Below, piece by piece: positions 1 to 8,132 of a stretch of DNA of 64,000 bases (position 1 is its first letter; each line of letters starts with the position of its first letter). Location of the stretch: NCBI RefSeq assembly GCF_002909255.1, contig NZ_PIOB01000004.1, forward strand, positions 124,001-188,000. The letters run 5' to 3'. Made by a program: the position numbers and the translations under genes. The DNA is from Arenibacter hampyeongensis. GTDB lineage: Bacteria > Bacteroidota > Bacteroidia > Flavobacteriales > Flavobacteriaceae. Below the pieces are notes generated by a model. The model saw only the letters and a program-made list of their open reading frames with translations, made no database searches and was not told the DNA's origin.

Positions 1-1005
1 AATTACTATTGTGATAGTGATGCATCCGTACATGGCCACCATTGGTTGGTGGGTGTTATACCCAACGAGTGGGTAGAGGCCAATGCCAGTGTAAGTAAAT
101 CGGCCAAAATATTTTCCGATGCCCCAGGGCGTCGTCACCCGGGAACCATTGGCAGTGTAGACCCCGAGGACTATGCGGAGATTGGGGGGCTATGGGAAGC
201 CTTGGATAGGGAAAAGGTTTCTTTCTATAATTTTGGACAGGCCAATGAAACGGCACACGTACGCGAGGAATGGTACGATACCAATACAGGGGCGGCACAT
301 GGGGTGATGGTGCCAATGCAAAAAGCACTTTTTACAAGGACTAGCCACGACTATGCCGGTTATAATATGAATATTCCCGATCAATACCGAATGGATCAGT
401 TTGAAAGGGAGTTTACAGAGAAATGGATCGAAGGTGAGGAAGACATGCCGCAATTGGTGACCATGATGCTGCCCAACGATCACGGGGCAAGAGTCCGTCC
501 GGAAGATGGATATCCTTATCCACAATCCTTTATGGTAGATAATGACCTTGCGGTTGGTAGGGTATTACATTTCCTTTCAAGGACCAAATACTGGAAGAAT
601 ATGCTTGTGATTATCACGGAGGATGACCCACAAGGTGGCGTAGATCATGTGGATGCCCATAGGTCTATTCTAATGATGGCAGGCCCTTATGTAAAAAAGG
701 GATATGTTTCCAATACCCATGCTAATTTTGGGGCCATTTTAAAAACGATGTACAACATATTGAATGTTCCTTATGTAAATCAGTTTGACGTTACGGCTTC
801 CTTGTTGCAGGATTTCTTCACTTCGGAACCCGACTTCACTCCTTATACTTTGGAGCGTCATGATGAGCGAATCTACAACGCTGAACTTTCAATGAAGAAG
901 TACAATAAAACCATTGATTGGCGCAAAATAGAACAAGGCCCACCAATGGATAACGAGGACGATGCCCGGGTTAATCATTATGAGAACAAGACGGATGAGG
1001 AGTAG
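1..1005 (+). CDS. Phosphoesterase (alkaline phosphatase superfamily), 3' part of gene
   Basis: The reading frame is open from the first base, so the true start lies outside the window; 334 residues are visible. The visible part resembles the C-terminal half of the phosphoesterase/phospholipase C-like family, often found in Bacteroidetes as the phosphatase half of YncE-type beta-propeller fusions. Supporting stretches are DASVHGHHW near the left edge, MLPNDHGA, VIITEDDPQGGVDHVDAHR and a downstream THANFGAILKTMYNILNVP; the Asp/His-rich TEDDPQGGVDHVDAHR segment is the expected metal-binding part of the alkaline phosphatase fold. The C-terminus is acidic and charged. Substrate cannot be told from this half. 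A beta-propeller N-terminus is inferred and needs the upstream sequence. It is followed by a repeat-filled gap rather than by a co-directional gene. Confidence 0.75.
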   Translation, partial: NYYCDSDASVHGHHWLVGVIPNEWVEANASVSKSAKIFSDAPGRRHPGTIGSVDPEDYAEIGGLWEALDREKVSFYNFGQANETAHVREEWYDTNTGAAHGVMVPMQKALFTRTSHDYAGYNMNIPDQYRMDQFEREFTEKWIEGEEDMPQLVTMMLPNDHGARVRPEDGYPYPQSFMVDNDLAVGRVLHFLSRTKYWKNMLVIITEDDPQGGVDHVDAHRSILMMAGPYVKKGYVSNTHANFGAILKTMYNILNVPYVNQFDVTASLLQDFFTSEPDFTPYTLERHDERIYNAELSMKKYNKTIDWRKIEQGPPMDNEDDARVNHYENKTDEE

Positions 1006-1107
1006 TGAACAATAAACTGTTTTAAAGTTCAAAGTTTAATGTTAAAGGTTAAAGAATTTGTGGCTTCGACTACGCTCAGCCACCGGATGAAGTTTACGGA
1101 GATTGAA

Positions 1108-1127
1108 CCTGCCTATCGGCAGACAGG
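1108..1127. repeat. CCTGCCT..GGCAGACAGG palindrome, copy 1
   Basis: An imperfect 20-bp palindrome of the form CCTGCCTATCGGCAGACAGG. It is one of three related palindromes in the window; the others are at 1525-1544 and 53504-53523. As RNA it would form a short GC-rich hairpin. Confidence 0.75.
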
Positions 1128-1524
1128 CGTAGTCGAAATCGAAGTAGCCGAAAGTTTATTTTCAGTGATCAGTTGACTGTGAGCAATAAATAGTTTTAAA
1201 GTTCAAAGTCTTTGCGGAGATTGAGCGTAGTCGAAATCGAAGAGGTGAGGTAGTAGAGAGAAGTAATTAGTAAACAGTGGGCAGTGTTCTTCAGCCAAAA
1301 GGCAATAATTTGTTTGTTCAACATTATTAACTGACGTCATTGCGAGCCTGCCCGGCCGTTAGGCGGGTGATCCGACGAAGGAGGATTGTATCGAGAAGTA
1401 GACGTTTTACACCAAACTGGTTCTCGATACAAAATGCCTAACGGCATTTCACTCGAACTGACGAAAGAACAGAGAAGCAAAGTCGAATGCCCTTCATTTC
1501 GAGCCTGCTTACCGTCACTTCAAG

Positions 1525-1544
1525 CCTGCCTGCCGGCAGGCAGG
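1525..1544. repeat. CCTGCCTGCCGGCAGGCAGG palindrome, copy 2
   Basis: A perfect 20-bp palindrome inside the left repeat patch, immediately before the module that ends in a second TTGTATCGAGAAGTAGACG word. It is the most symmetrical of the three copies in the window. Confidence 0.8.
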
Positions 1545-1655
1545 TGGTTTTATGGAGTGAAACGAAATAAAATTGTATCGAGAAGTAGACGGCACCGAGA
1601 AGCACTCAAGTTTAAGATGTTAAATTTGATTACAACCCAACCTTGTATATCACCA

Positions 1656-3713
1656 CTACAAACTCGCAGAAACTGAAACCACTCCGGACCTCCCATAACC
1701 ATTAACGCCGGAGCCATGGTATCTATAATCCTCATTGAAAATATTCTGCAGGCCAAGATCGATCGTCACATATTTTATAGTGTAACTAGTATGTAAATTA
1801 AGGACGTTCCAGCCAGGGGTGCCTCCAAGCGGGATTCTATTATCGTCTATATCGCCTGAGGCCAATCGGTCCTGCTTACCAGCAATGAGCCAATCAGCAT
1901 TAAAAGTCCATTTCTTTACACCATATTCAGTGGCAAGTCGGCCAAAAAGGGGAGGGATACGACGTGCAGGCTCGTCACTGGTTTTGTTCTGTCCATGGGT
2001 ATAGGTAAGGTTTCCCGAAAATTTCCATTTTGGATTCACGGTTAAATCCAAAGCCATTTCCGCACCTTGGACAAACCCGCGTTCCACATTTTTCTTCTGA
2101 TAAACGGGATAACCTTCAATACTATCGCCCTCAACTCTGTTTCGGACTATTAAATCGTATAATTCATTCCGATAAAGAAATACCTCCGCTTTTAGCAGGC
2201 GATTTCGAAATTTATAACCGACTTGATATTGGAGGGAATGCTCGGGTTTGAGGTCGAAATTGGGTGTTTCATATCGGAAATCGACAATTCCCAAGGAACC
2301 AAGATCATTAATGTTAGGAGCTCTAAACCCGGTATTGATGGAGGCAAAGACATTTGAGGCTTGGTTTAAACTACGTTGAACGGCCAAATTACCTACTAGG
2401 GCAGATGGTGTTAGTTTGGTAGTGCCCAGGGCCGAATCGGTAACTTTGTTGATGAAAGAATTAAAACGTACTCCGGCAGTAATATCCCATTTTTGTAAAC
2501 TTATATTATGCATACTGAAGGCAGCTATACTGGTCATTGTGGCCCCATCCGGATATAATCCGCGATTGGAGGTTTCGGTATTGGAGGAAAGGTCCTTATC
2601 CGTTCTACTACTTTTTACCTTGTCGTTATATACCTCAACTCCGCTATTGGCCGACCATATTTTGCCAGAACTCATCCTTGTTTCTGCCGAAAAACCAAAG
2701 GTTCGGACCTTGTCGTTTTCGGTACGTTCCAGGGAAGATCCATTTTTTTGTAATATCCTACCTTCCTCGTTTTGCTGAAAGGAAGCGGTAACCACTGCCG
2801 ATTTAAAGATGCTGTTATTCAGGTCCTGATGCAGTCGGGCATAAGCCAATTCCCGTTTTTGGAGATCCATTTTGTTAATGGCATAATCCTCCAAAGCCAC
2901 CTTGTGGTACACTGGCACGTCCCTTTGGTGCACACGTTGATAGACTGTGGTAAGATTGGATAGGTCCGTAAGTAGTATTTTGCCCTTAAGGTCAAAATCC
3001 AGTTCACGATATCCTGTAGGGCTTTGTTGTCCCGTAGTGTCCCCACCGATAAGGTCCCCGAAATTTCGCCAGGTGGCATTAGCTCTAAAAGCCACTCTTT
3101 TATCGCTGTACTTCAACGCCGTATTTGCCGTCTGCTCCATGCCTTGGGTAACAATTCTGGTTCCAAGGTCTGCGCCCCACAATGGTTTTTGGGCCAACAT
3201 CAACTCCGGACTCAGGGCCTGGATCGTTCCCCCAATGGCATCGGAACCATATTGTACAGAACCACTACCGCGTAAAACTTCCATTTTTCCTATGCTAAAA
3301 ACATCAATGGTATTAAAATACTGATTAGGTCCCGATCTTACTGTAGCATTATTGAGTCGGATGCCATCATATAATAGTAAGGTCTGGTTCCCTGTCAATC
3401 CTCTTACAAACGGAGATCCACCACCGTGGTTGGTCTTTTGTACAAACACTCCGGGAGATAGGAGAAGGGCTTCGGGAGCCGTACGCAACTGAAATCTTTG
3501 AATGGTGTTGTTATGTACCACTTCTATGGCCTCAGGGGTTTTATTCTGAAATGTTCCAAACCTATTTGCTGTAATTACCACTTCATCCAAACTATGTGTA
3601 GCCAAGGAATCCCCTGGAGATAAAGAATTGTCCTGGCCAAACGATAAAGCAGTAGTAAAACAAAGGACTAGGAGGAAAAGAGATTTTGAAGGTCGATTAT
3701 AATAAAATGTCAT
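1656..3713 (-). CDS. TonB-dependent outer-membrane receptor
   Basis: A 685-residue TonB-dependent receptor. The N-terminus carries a signal peptide (hydrophobic run about residues 11-25, ending SFGQ). A TonB-box-like LDEVVITANRF follows, then a plug domain (about 45-165) with the typical LRTAPEALLLSPGVFVQK, FVRGLTGNQTLLLYDGIRL and MEVLRGSGSVQYGSDAIGG stretches, and a beta-barrel with FRAPNINDLG and a C-terminal NIFNEDYRYHGSG. It lacks the CarboxypepD_reg N-terminal domain of SusC-type receptors, so it looks like a cobalamin/iron/heme-type transporter rather than a SusC partner, and no SusD gene is nearby. The protein ends in SASL rather than the common terminal aromatic. It diverges from the sugar operon; a functional link is possible but unproven. 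Substrate is unknown. Confidence 0.88.
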   Translation of the reverse strand: MTFYYNRPSKSLFLLVLCFTTALSFGQDNSLSPGDSLATHSLDEVVITANRFGTFQNKTPEAIEVVHNNTIQRFQLRTAPEALLLSPGVFVQKTNHGGGSPFVRGLTGNQTLLLYDGIRLNNATVRSGPNQYFNTIDVFSIGKMEVLRGSGSVQYGSDAIGGTIQALSPELMLAQKPLWGADLGTRIVTQGMEQTANTALKYSDKRVAFRANATWRNFGDLIGGDTTGQQSPTGYRELDFDLKGKILLTDLSNLTTVYQRVHQRDVPVYHKVALEDYAINKMDLQKRELAYARLHQDLNNSIFKSAVVTASFQQNEEGRILQKNGSSLERTENDKVRTFGFSAETRMSSGKIWSANSGVEVYNDKVKSSRTDKDLSSNTETSNRGLYPDGATMTSIAAFSMHNISLQKWDITAGVRFNSFINKVTDSALGTTKLTPSALVGNLAVQRSLNQASNVFASINTGFRAPNINDLGSLGIVDFRYETPNFDLKPEHSLQYQVGYKFRNRLLKAEVFLYRNELYDLIVRNRVEGDSIEGYPVYQKKNVERGFVQGAEMALDLTVNPKWKFSGNLTYTHGQNKTSDEPARRIPPLFGRLATEYGVKKWTFNADWLIAGKQDRLASGDIDDNRIPLGGTPGWNVLNLHTSYTIKYVTIDLGLQNIFNEDYRYHGSGVNGYGRSGVVSVSASL

Positions 3714-4094
3714 TTTATGGGTATTCAGTAGTTAAAGTATAGTATACTAAAAGGTATATTGATAGATGGATCGAAATTAAATCAGAAATAATTAAAATTC
3801 ATTTGCAATAATAATAGTTCTACCAAGAATAAAAAAGTCCATAATCTGGATTGATGCCCGTTGGGTATGTTTAGTATTGCTTGGGGCAATCCAAGTGTTG
3901 AAAAATCTGAAAAGGGTAATATTGGATTCATAATTGATAAATTTTATGTATTGTGATCCTTTATCTTTGGATTGTTGTTGAAGCCCAAAAAAAGCTGATG
4001 CTTCTTTGAAGTTTTTACTTGTATTTTATGCTGAAAGTAGGTTACGGTAAATCAAAGAATACACCTTAATTAATTAAAAATTTATTCACTATTT
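3714..4094. promoter_or_regulatory. Divergent intergenic region with -7 element before sugar operon
   Basis: This 381-bp region separates the TonB receptor from the sugar operon. A perfect TAnnTTTG (TATCTTTG) lies at 3962-3969 on the plus strand, placing a start of transcription near 3976 and leaving a leader of about 120 nt before the ATG at 4095. No TTG was found at the 21-nt spacing seen at the stronger promoters of this window. No clear operator, riboswitch or terminator was recognised in the rest. Confidence 0.5.
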
Positions 4095-4793
4095 ATGAAA
4101 CCAATTGTACAAATATCCCTTGATCTTACCAATATTGATGAAGCTTTGGAAACGGCCGCCATGGCGTTGCGCGCAGGTGTGGATTGGCTGGAAGCGGGGA
4201 CGCCACTTATTTTGGCTGAAGGTTTGCACGGAGTTCGAAAATTAAGGGAAGCTTTTCCCAATATACCTATAGTAGCAGATCTTAAAACGATGGACGGAGG
4301 ATATCTGGAAGCAGAAATGATGGCTAAGGCAGGTGCTACCCATGTGGTGGTAATGGCCAGGGCCCATGCCGAAACCATAAAGGTGGTGGTACAAGCGGGG
4401 AAAGATTACGGAGTGAAGGTAATGGGCGATAATTTAGGATGTCCGGACATGGTGGAAGGGGCCAAATGGTTGGAAGATCTTGGATGTGATTATATTATTC
4501 ACCACATTGGTTATGATGAACGGCGTGGAATTGCAGCACAAGGCTTAAAAATGCCAAGTCCTATGGATCAATTGCGCGAGGTGGTACAGGCCGTAAAAGT
4601 GCCGGTACAGGCTGTAGGGGGACTTACCTTGGAACAGGCCATACGTTGTCCCGAATATGGGGCACCCATGGTTGTTCTTGGAGCTCCACTGACCATAGAT
4701 GCCGATTCTTTTAAAACGGCCGATGGCGACCTGGAAAGTTCGTTACGACTTATTTGTCAAAAGATCCATGCTTACGGGGAGGTAACACGATAA
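4095..4793 (+). CDS. HPS/KGPDC-like OMP-decarboxylase-fold enzyme
   Basis: A 232-residue (beta/alpha)8 protein of the orotidine-phosphate decarboxylase suprafamily, which contains 3-hexulose-6-phosphate synthase (HPS) and 3-keto-L-gulonate-6-phosphate decarboxylase (KGPDC). The metal and acid-base residues are all present and align by number with E. coli KGPDC as I remember it: D10, E33, D62, K64 and D67 in ADLKTMDGG. The phosphate-binding segments VQAVGGLTLEQA and MVVLGAPLT follow. Position 112 is Asp and there is no Arg at 139 (HHIGYDERR instead), which is closer to HPS than to KGPDC. It is the first gene of a four-gene plus-strand operon. Likely reaction is an aldol or decarboxylation step on a phosphorylated ketose; no hexuloisomerase (SIS-domain) gene accompanies it, so a standard RuMP formaldehyde pathway is not shown. 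Confidence 0.78.
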   Translation: MKPIVQISLDLTNIDEALETAAMALRAGVDWLEAGTPLILAEGLHGVRKLREAFPNIPIVADLKTMDGGYLEAEMMAKAGATHVVVMARAHAETIKVVVQAGKDYGVKVMGDNLGCPDMVEGAKWLEDLGCDYIIHHIGYDERRGIAAQGLKMPSPMDQLREVVQAVKVPVQAVGGLTLEQAIRCPEYGAPMVVLGAPLTIDADSFKTADGDLESSLRLICQKIHAYGEVTR

Positions 4794-4829
4794 TAAAAAC
4801 TAGTTATAAAATATTAAAGAGTTAAATAG

Positions 4830-5855
4830 ATGAAGTCAATAGGAGTAGTAAATTTCTCTTCCAAGCCAGGAAGTGTAGAAATCAGGGAAATAGAAAAACC
4901 AACCATTGGAGAAGATGATGTGCTATTGGAAGTGGCCAACGTTGGGGTATGTGGAAGTGATCTACATCAATGGACGGCCGACCATAGTTGGCATGTAAAT
5001 TATCCCGTAGTACTCGGACACGAGTTTGGAGGGCATATTGTAGCATTGGGAAGTAGGGTAAGCGGATGGATGGAAGGGGATAGGGTAGTGAGTGAAACGG
5101 CTGCCGTAATAGATCCCAATAGTCCACTTACCAGACAAGGCCTTTATAACCTAGACCCTACAAGGAAAGGTTTTGGCTATGGAGTAAACGGTGCCATGAC
5201 GCGTTTTGTTAAGGTGCCTGCAAGATGTCTGCATACAGTACCTGAAAACCTGCCTTTTGAGCAAGCCTGTTTAACGGAGCCCTGTTCGGTGGCCTACAGC
5301 GCCGTTGTGATGAACTCAAAAATAAAACCGGGAGATCGGGTAATAGTTTTAGGGCCTGGGACCATTGGTATCCTCTGTGCCGCCATGGCGCGTTTATGTG
5401 GTGCCGAAGTGGCCATTGTTGGATTGGAAGGGGACAGGGAAAGGTTGAATATTGCCAAGCAATATGGTTGCGAAGGAATTGTAGGAGACGCAAGCGCTTG
5501 GGCCAATAAACAAGATGGTTTGGGAGCGGATTGTATTATAGATGCAGCAGGAGCCAGTGCTACTTTAAAAATAGCCTTGCAATTGGTGCGACCAAACGGA
5601 CATATTACCAAAGTAGGGTGGGGCCCACAACCTCTAAACTTCTCCTTGGATCCATTAGTACAAAAGAACGTTACCCTTCAGGGTAGCTTTAGCCATAATT
5701 ATCCGATATGGGAAAAAGTGCTTTCCCTTTTAGCTTCCGGAGCCTTAGATGTAAAGCCAATTATTGGTGGGGTTTGGGAATTAAAGGATTGGCATGAGGC
5801 CTTTGATCAAATGCACTCTGGTAAGGTGGTGAAAAGTGTTTTAAAACCTAATTAA
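4830..5855 (+). CDS. Zinc-type alcohol/polyol dehydrogenase (MDR family)
   Basis: A 341-residue medium-chain dehydrogenase. It has a GroES-like N-terminal domain with catalytic zinc candidates C41 (GVCGSDLH), H64-E65 (GHEFGG) and E150 (LTEPC), and a Rossmann domain with VIVLGPGTIG at about 171-180. The four-cysteine lobe that binds the structural zinc in many relatives is absent between residues 89 and 115, as in some sorbitol/L-threonine dehydrogenase-like enzymes. It lies 36 nt downstream of the HPS-like gene and 5 nt before the SDR, in the same operon. An NAD(P)-linked oxidation of a secondary hydroxyl on a sugar, polyol or sugar acid is the best inference; the exact substrate cannot be read from sequence. 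Confidence 0.82.
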   Translation: MKSIGVVNFSSKPGSVEIREIEKPTIGEDDVLLEVANVGVCGSDLHQWTADHSWHVNYPVVLGHEFGGHIVALGSRVSGWMEGDRVVSETAAVIDPNSPLTRQGLYNLDPTRKGFGYGVNGAMTRFVKVPARCLHTVPENLPFEQACLTEPCSVAYSAVVMNSKIKPGDRVIVLGPGTIGILCAAMARLCGAEVAIVGLEGDRERLNIAKQYGCEGIVGDASAWANKQDGLGADCIIDAAGASATLKIALQLVRPNGHITKVGWGPQPLNFSLDPLVQKNVTLQGSFSHNYPIWEKVLSLLASGALDVKPIIGGVWELKDWHEAFDQMHSGKVVKSVLKPN

Positions 5856-5860
5856 AACGG

Positions 5861-6661
5861 ATGCGTTTAAAAGATAAAGTCGTATTAATAACAGGTGGAT
5901 ATACCGGCATAGGCAAGGCTATTGCCAAACGTTCCGTACAGGAAGGGGCCAAGGTAGTTGTCAACGGATTGGAAGAAGAACATGGCTTGGCCCTAGTGAA
6001 GGAATTGGGAGCTGATCACGCAGCTCACATTACCATGGATATTACGGAGGAAAGTGCTCCACAGTTGTTGGTAAAAAAGGCCATATCTAAATTCGGGCAG
6101 TTAAATGCTGTCGTCAATAATGCAGCATATATAGCTTCTTCCAATATTGTGAGTACCGAAGTACCTTTTATTAAAAGAATGCTGGCCGTTAATTCCATTG
6201 CTCCCTTAATGATCATTCAGGCAGCATTACCTCATTTATCCTCGGTTAGTGGTTGTGTCCTTAATATTGGGTCAATCAACGCCTGGGGCGGGGAACCGGA
6301 TTTGCTGGCCTATAGTATGTCCAAAGGTGCATTGATGACCTTGACAAGAAATCTGGGCGACAGTCTGTTTCGTGAAAATGGGGTGCGTGTAAATCAGATC
6401 AATCCAGGGTGGGTACTCACGGAAAAGGAAATTTTGAATAAGAAAGAACAGGGGATGAAAGCGGATTGGTATAAGGATATACCAGATATTTTTGCACCCG
6501 CCCAAAGGATTTTTACTCCCGAAGAAATAGCAGCAGCCTGCCTATATTGGCTTTCCGATGAATGCGGACCTGTTAGTTCCCAAGTGATGGACTTGGAACA
6601 GTTTCCCGTTATAGGGCGAAACCTCCCCAAGAACTGGGAAGGTTCCCACAAAAAGAAATAA
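5861..6661 (+). CDS. SDR family oxidoreductase
   Basis: A 266-residue classical short-chain dehydrogenase. The cofactor motif TGGYTGIG is at residues 11-18, NNAA at about 86-89, catalytic Ser138 in VLNIGSIN, and Tyr151/Lys155 in LAYSMSKGAL; N111 completes the tetrad. After the catalytic helix comes a VNQINPGWVLTEKE stretch as in bona fide SDRs. The gene begins 5 nt after the dehydrogenase stop codon, so translation is probably coupled. With the neighbouring zinc-type dehydrogenase it suggests an oxidation/reduction pair that epimerises or oxidises a carbohydrate. The true substrate is unknown. Confidence 0.85.
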   Translation: MRLKDKVVLITGGYTGIGKAIAKRSVQEGAKVVVNGLEEEHGLALVKELGADHAAHITMDITEESAPQLLVKKAISKFGQLNAVVNNAAYIASSNIVSTEVPFIKRMLAVNSIAPLMIIQAALPHLSSVSGCVLNIGSINAWGGEPDLLAYSMSKGALMTLTRNLGDSLFRENGVRVNQINPGWVLTEKEILNKKEQGMKADWYKDIPDIFAPAQRIFTPEEIAAACLYWLSDECGPVSSQVMDLEQFPVIGRNLPKNWEGSHKKK

Positions 6662-6687
6662 TTTAATAACATTAAAAGAATAAAGAT

Positions 6688-7581
6688 TTGCCACAATTAG
6701 CAGTATTTCCCAAAGCATTTATGCATGAACTTTGTAAGGATGGAACCATGAAGGTTTCCGAATGGATCGACCTGGCCGTTGAGCTGGAGGTAGACGGATT
6801 GGAATGGTATGCCGGATTTTTAGAAATGAGCGATAAGGCCAACTGGCCCGTTTTTAGAGAGCAGGTAGAACGTCATGGAAAAGTAATACCCATGCTTTGT
6901 TGTTCTCCGGATTTTACCCATCCTGATGCCGCTTTTCGGGAAAAAGAAATTAAAAAACAATTAGGGTGGATAGAAATGACCCATGCTTTAGGCGGTTCCT
7001 ATTGTAGGGTGTTGTCTGGACAGAGACGCCCCGAATTAACTATGGAGGAAGGTATTAGCTTTGCGGCGGATTGTATAAAACAATGTCTTCCCCATGCCGA
7101 AAAATTGGGGGTTACCTTAATTTTGGAAAACCACTATAAGGATGATTTTTGGGAATATCCGGAGTTTGCACAACAAATGGACATTTTTTGCCAATTGGTA
7201 GATCGGATCCACCATCCCAATTTTGGAGTTAATTACGATCCCAGTAATACGTTTTTGGCTGGGGAGGACCCCTTGGAACTTCTATACCGTGTGTCCGATC
7301 GTGTAGTGACCATGCATGCAAGCGATCGCTACCTTAAAGAAGGTACTATAGAAGATTTGAGAAAGGAAGAAGGCGGTGCTATGGGGTATGCCAAAAGGCT
7401 TAGCCATGGTGAGATAGGCAAGGGCCTAAACGATTATGATGCCATTTTTAAGGAACTGAAAAGAGTAGGTTTCGACGGCTGGATCAGTATAGAAGACGGC
7501 GTGGACGGTATGGACCAATTGGAACGCAGTGTTGCCTTCCTGCGAAAAAAAGTAAAGGAATATTGGCCCGATTTTAAATAG
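6688..7581 (+). CDS. Sugar phosphate isomerase/epimerase-like TIM barrel
   Basis: A 297-residue protein of the xylose-isomerase-like/AP-endonuclease-2 TIM-barrel family. Expected metal ligands appear in LILENHYKDD, VNYDPSNTFLAGEDP, VVTMHASDRY and WISIEDGVDG. I keep the TTG start at 6688 because the residues after it (PQLAVFPKAF) look like the first strand of the barrel; the next ATG at 6721 would remove it. It is the last gene of the operon, 26 nt after the SDR, and is followed by a hairpin terminator. Family members isomerise, epimerise or sometimes decarboxylate 3-keto sugars and sugar acids, fitting the dehydrogenases upstream. No specific substrate can be assigned. Confidence 0.8.
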   Translation: MPQLAVFPKAFMHELCKDGTMKVSEWIDLAVELEVDGLEWYAGFLEMSDKANWPVFREQVERHGKVIPMLCCSPDFTHPDAAFREKEIKKQLGWIEMTHALGGSYCRVLSGQRRPELTMEEGISFAADCIKQCLPHAEKLGVTLILENHYKDDFWEYPEFAQQMDIFCQLVDRIHHPNFGVNYDPSNTFLAGEDPLELLYRVSDRVVTMHASDRYLKEGTIEDLRKEEGGAMGYAKRLSHGEIGKGLNDYDAIFKELKRVGFDGWISIEDGVDGMDQLERSVAFLRKKVKEYWPDFK

Positions 7582-7604
7582 GGGGTACTAATAGCCTTAA
7601 AAGT

Positions 7605-7650
7605 AAAAAGTCATCAATAAGATTTGAAAAGGTCTGTTGGTGACTTTTTT
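7605..7650 (+). terminator. Rho-independent terminator of the sugar operon
   Basis: Arms AAAAAGTCATCAA (7605-7617) and TTGGTGACTTTTT (7637-7649) pair with one G-T wobble, enclose a 19-nt loop and end in a T run. It begins 23 nt after the stop codon of the TIM-barrel gene. Confidence 0.75.
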
Positions 7651-7651
7651 G

Positions 7652-8132
7652 TTTGGGGGAAAGGGATCAATAAGAGGTGAAGAATTCGTCATTGGCAGAC
7701 AGGGAGCTTTGGTGACGAAGCAATCTCATGAAATAAGAAACAGATTGCCGCGCTGCGCTCGCAATGACGGAATAGCCATCCCGATAGTTATCGGGAGGCA
7801 AAAGGCAGAGTCTATAGAAAAAAGAGTAAAGAATAAAGAGACCGACCAGAGTCGAAAACTTTTGAATTTCTATGTTCTAGATTCTGTCGTCAGTTCGAGT
7901 GAAATGCCGATAGGCATTTAGTATCAAGAACTGCTTTGGTGTTGTTTGTCTACTTCTCGATACAATTTTATTGCGCTGCGCTTCATAAAATCACTCGAAA
8001 TGACGACTTTCAACTTTTAGACATTAAACTTTAAATTGTTTGAACTACTGAAGACTGTTCACTGCCAACTGCCAACTGAACACTGAAGACTGCCTACTGA
8101 TTACTGAAAACTGTTTACTGAAAACTACATCA
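7652..8132. repeat. Dispersed-repeat intergenic patch (right copy, inverted)
   Basis: No credible gene is seen here. The patch contains GCGCTGCGCTCGCAATGACG near 7751, a perfect TCCCGATAGTTATCGGGA-type hairpin at 7779-7796 (one central mismatch pair), a module at 7887-7941 that is the inverted copy of 1410-1464, an exact inverted copy (7948-7972) of 1566-1590, and CACTCGAAATGACGAC near 7990. The last part (about 8044-8126) is a string of ACTG-containing words with a 7-12 nt period, such as CTGCCAACTGCCAACTGAAC. Counterparts in opposite orientation occur at 1006-1590. Function unknown. Confidence 0.8.

Larger units (their letters stand above)
1006..1655. repeat. Dispersed-repeat intergenic patch (left copy)
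   Basis: This 650-bp gap holds no credible gene; the small ORF inside it reads through repeat modules. It contains two related stretches ending in TTTTAAAGTTCAAAGT (about 1020 and 1194), several GTAGTCGAAATCGAAG words, a GTCATTGCGAGCCTGCC module near 1337, two copies of TTGTATCGAGAAGTAGACG (1386-1404 and 1573-1591), and palindromes listed separately. The module at 1410-1464 matches the reverse complement of 7887-7941 at 49 of 55 positions, and 1566-1590 matches the reverse complement of 7948-7972 exactly. Function is unknown; such patches behave like intergenic repeat families of flavobacterial genomes. Confidence 0.8.

Noticed and set aside
1337..1544. CRISPR-like repeats
   Set aside because: The repeated words are of mixed type, irregularly spaced and partly palindromic with no regular spacers and no cas genes.
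1386..1676. 96-codon open frame in the left repeat patch
   Set aside because: It is built entirely of repeat modules that recur inverted at 7680-8000, has no ribosome binding site and overlaps the end of the receptor gene.
4095..4793. Formaldehyde-fixing RuMP pathway
   Set aside because: No SIS-domain hexuloisomerase lies in the operon and the other genes are dehydrogenases and a TIM barrel.
7637..7921. 94-codon open frame in the right repeat patch
   Set aside because: It begins inside the operon terminator and runs through the repeat modules; no protein-like signal.
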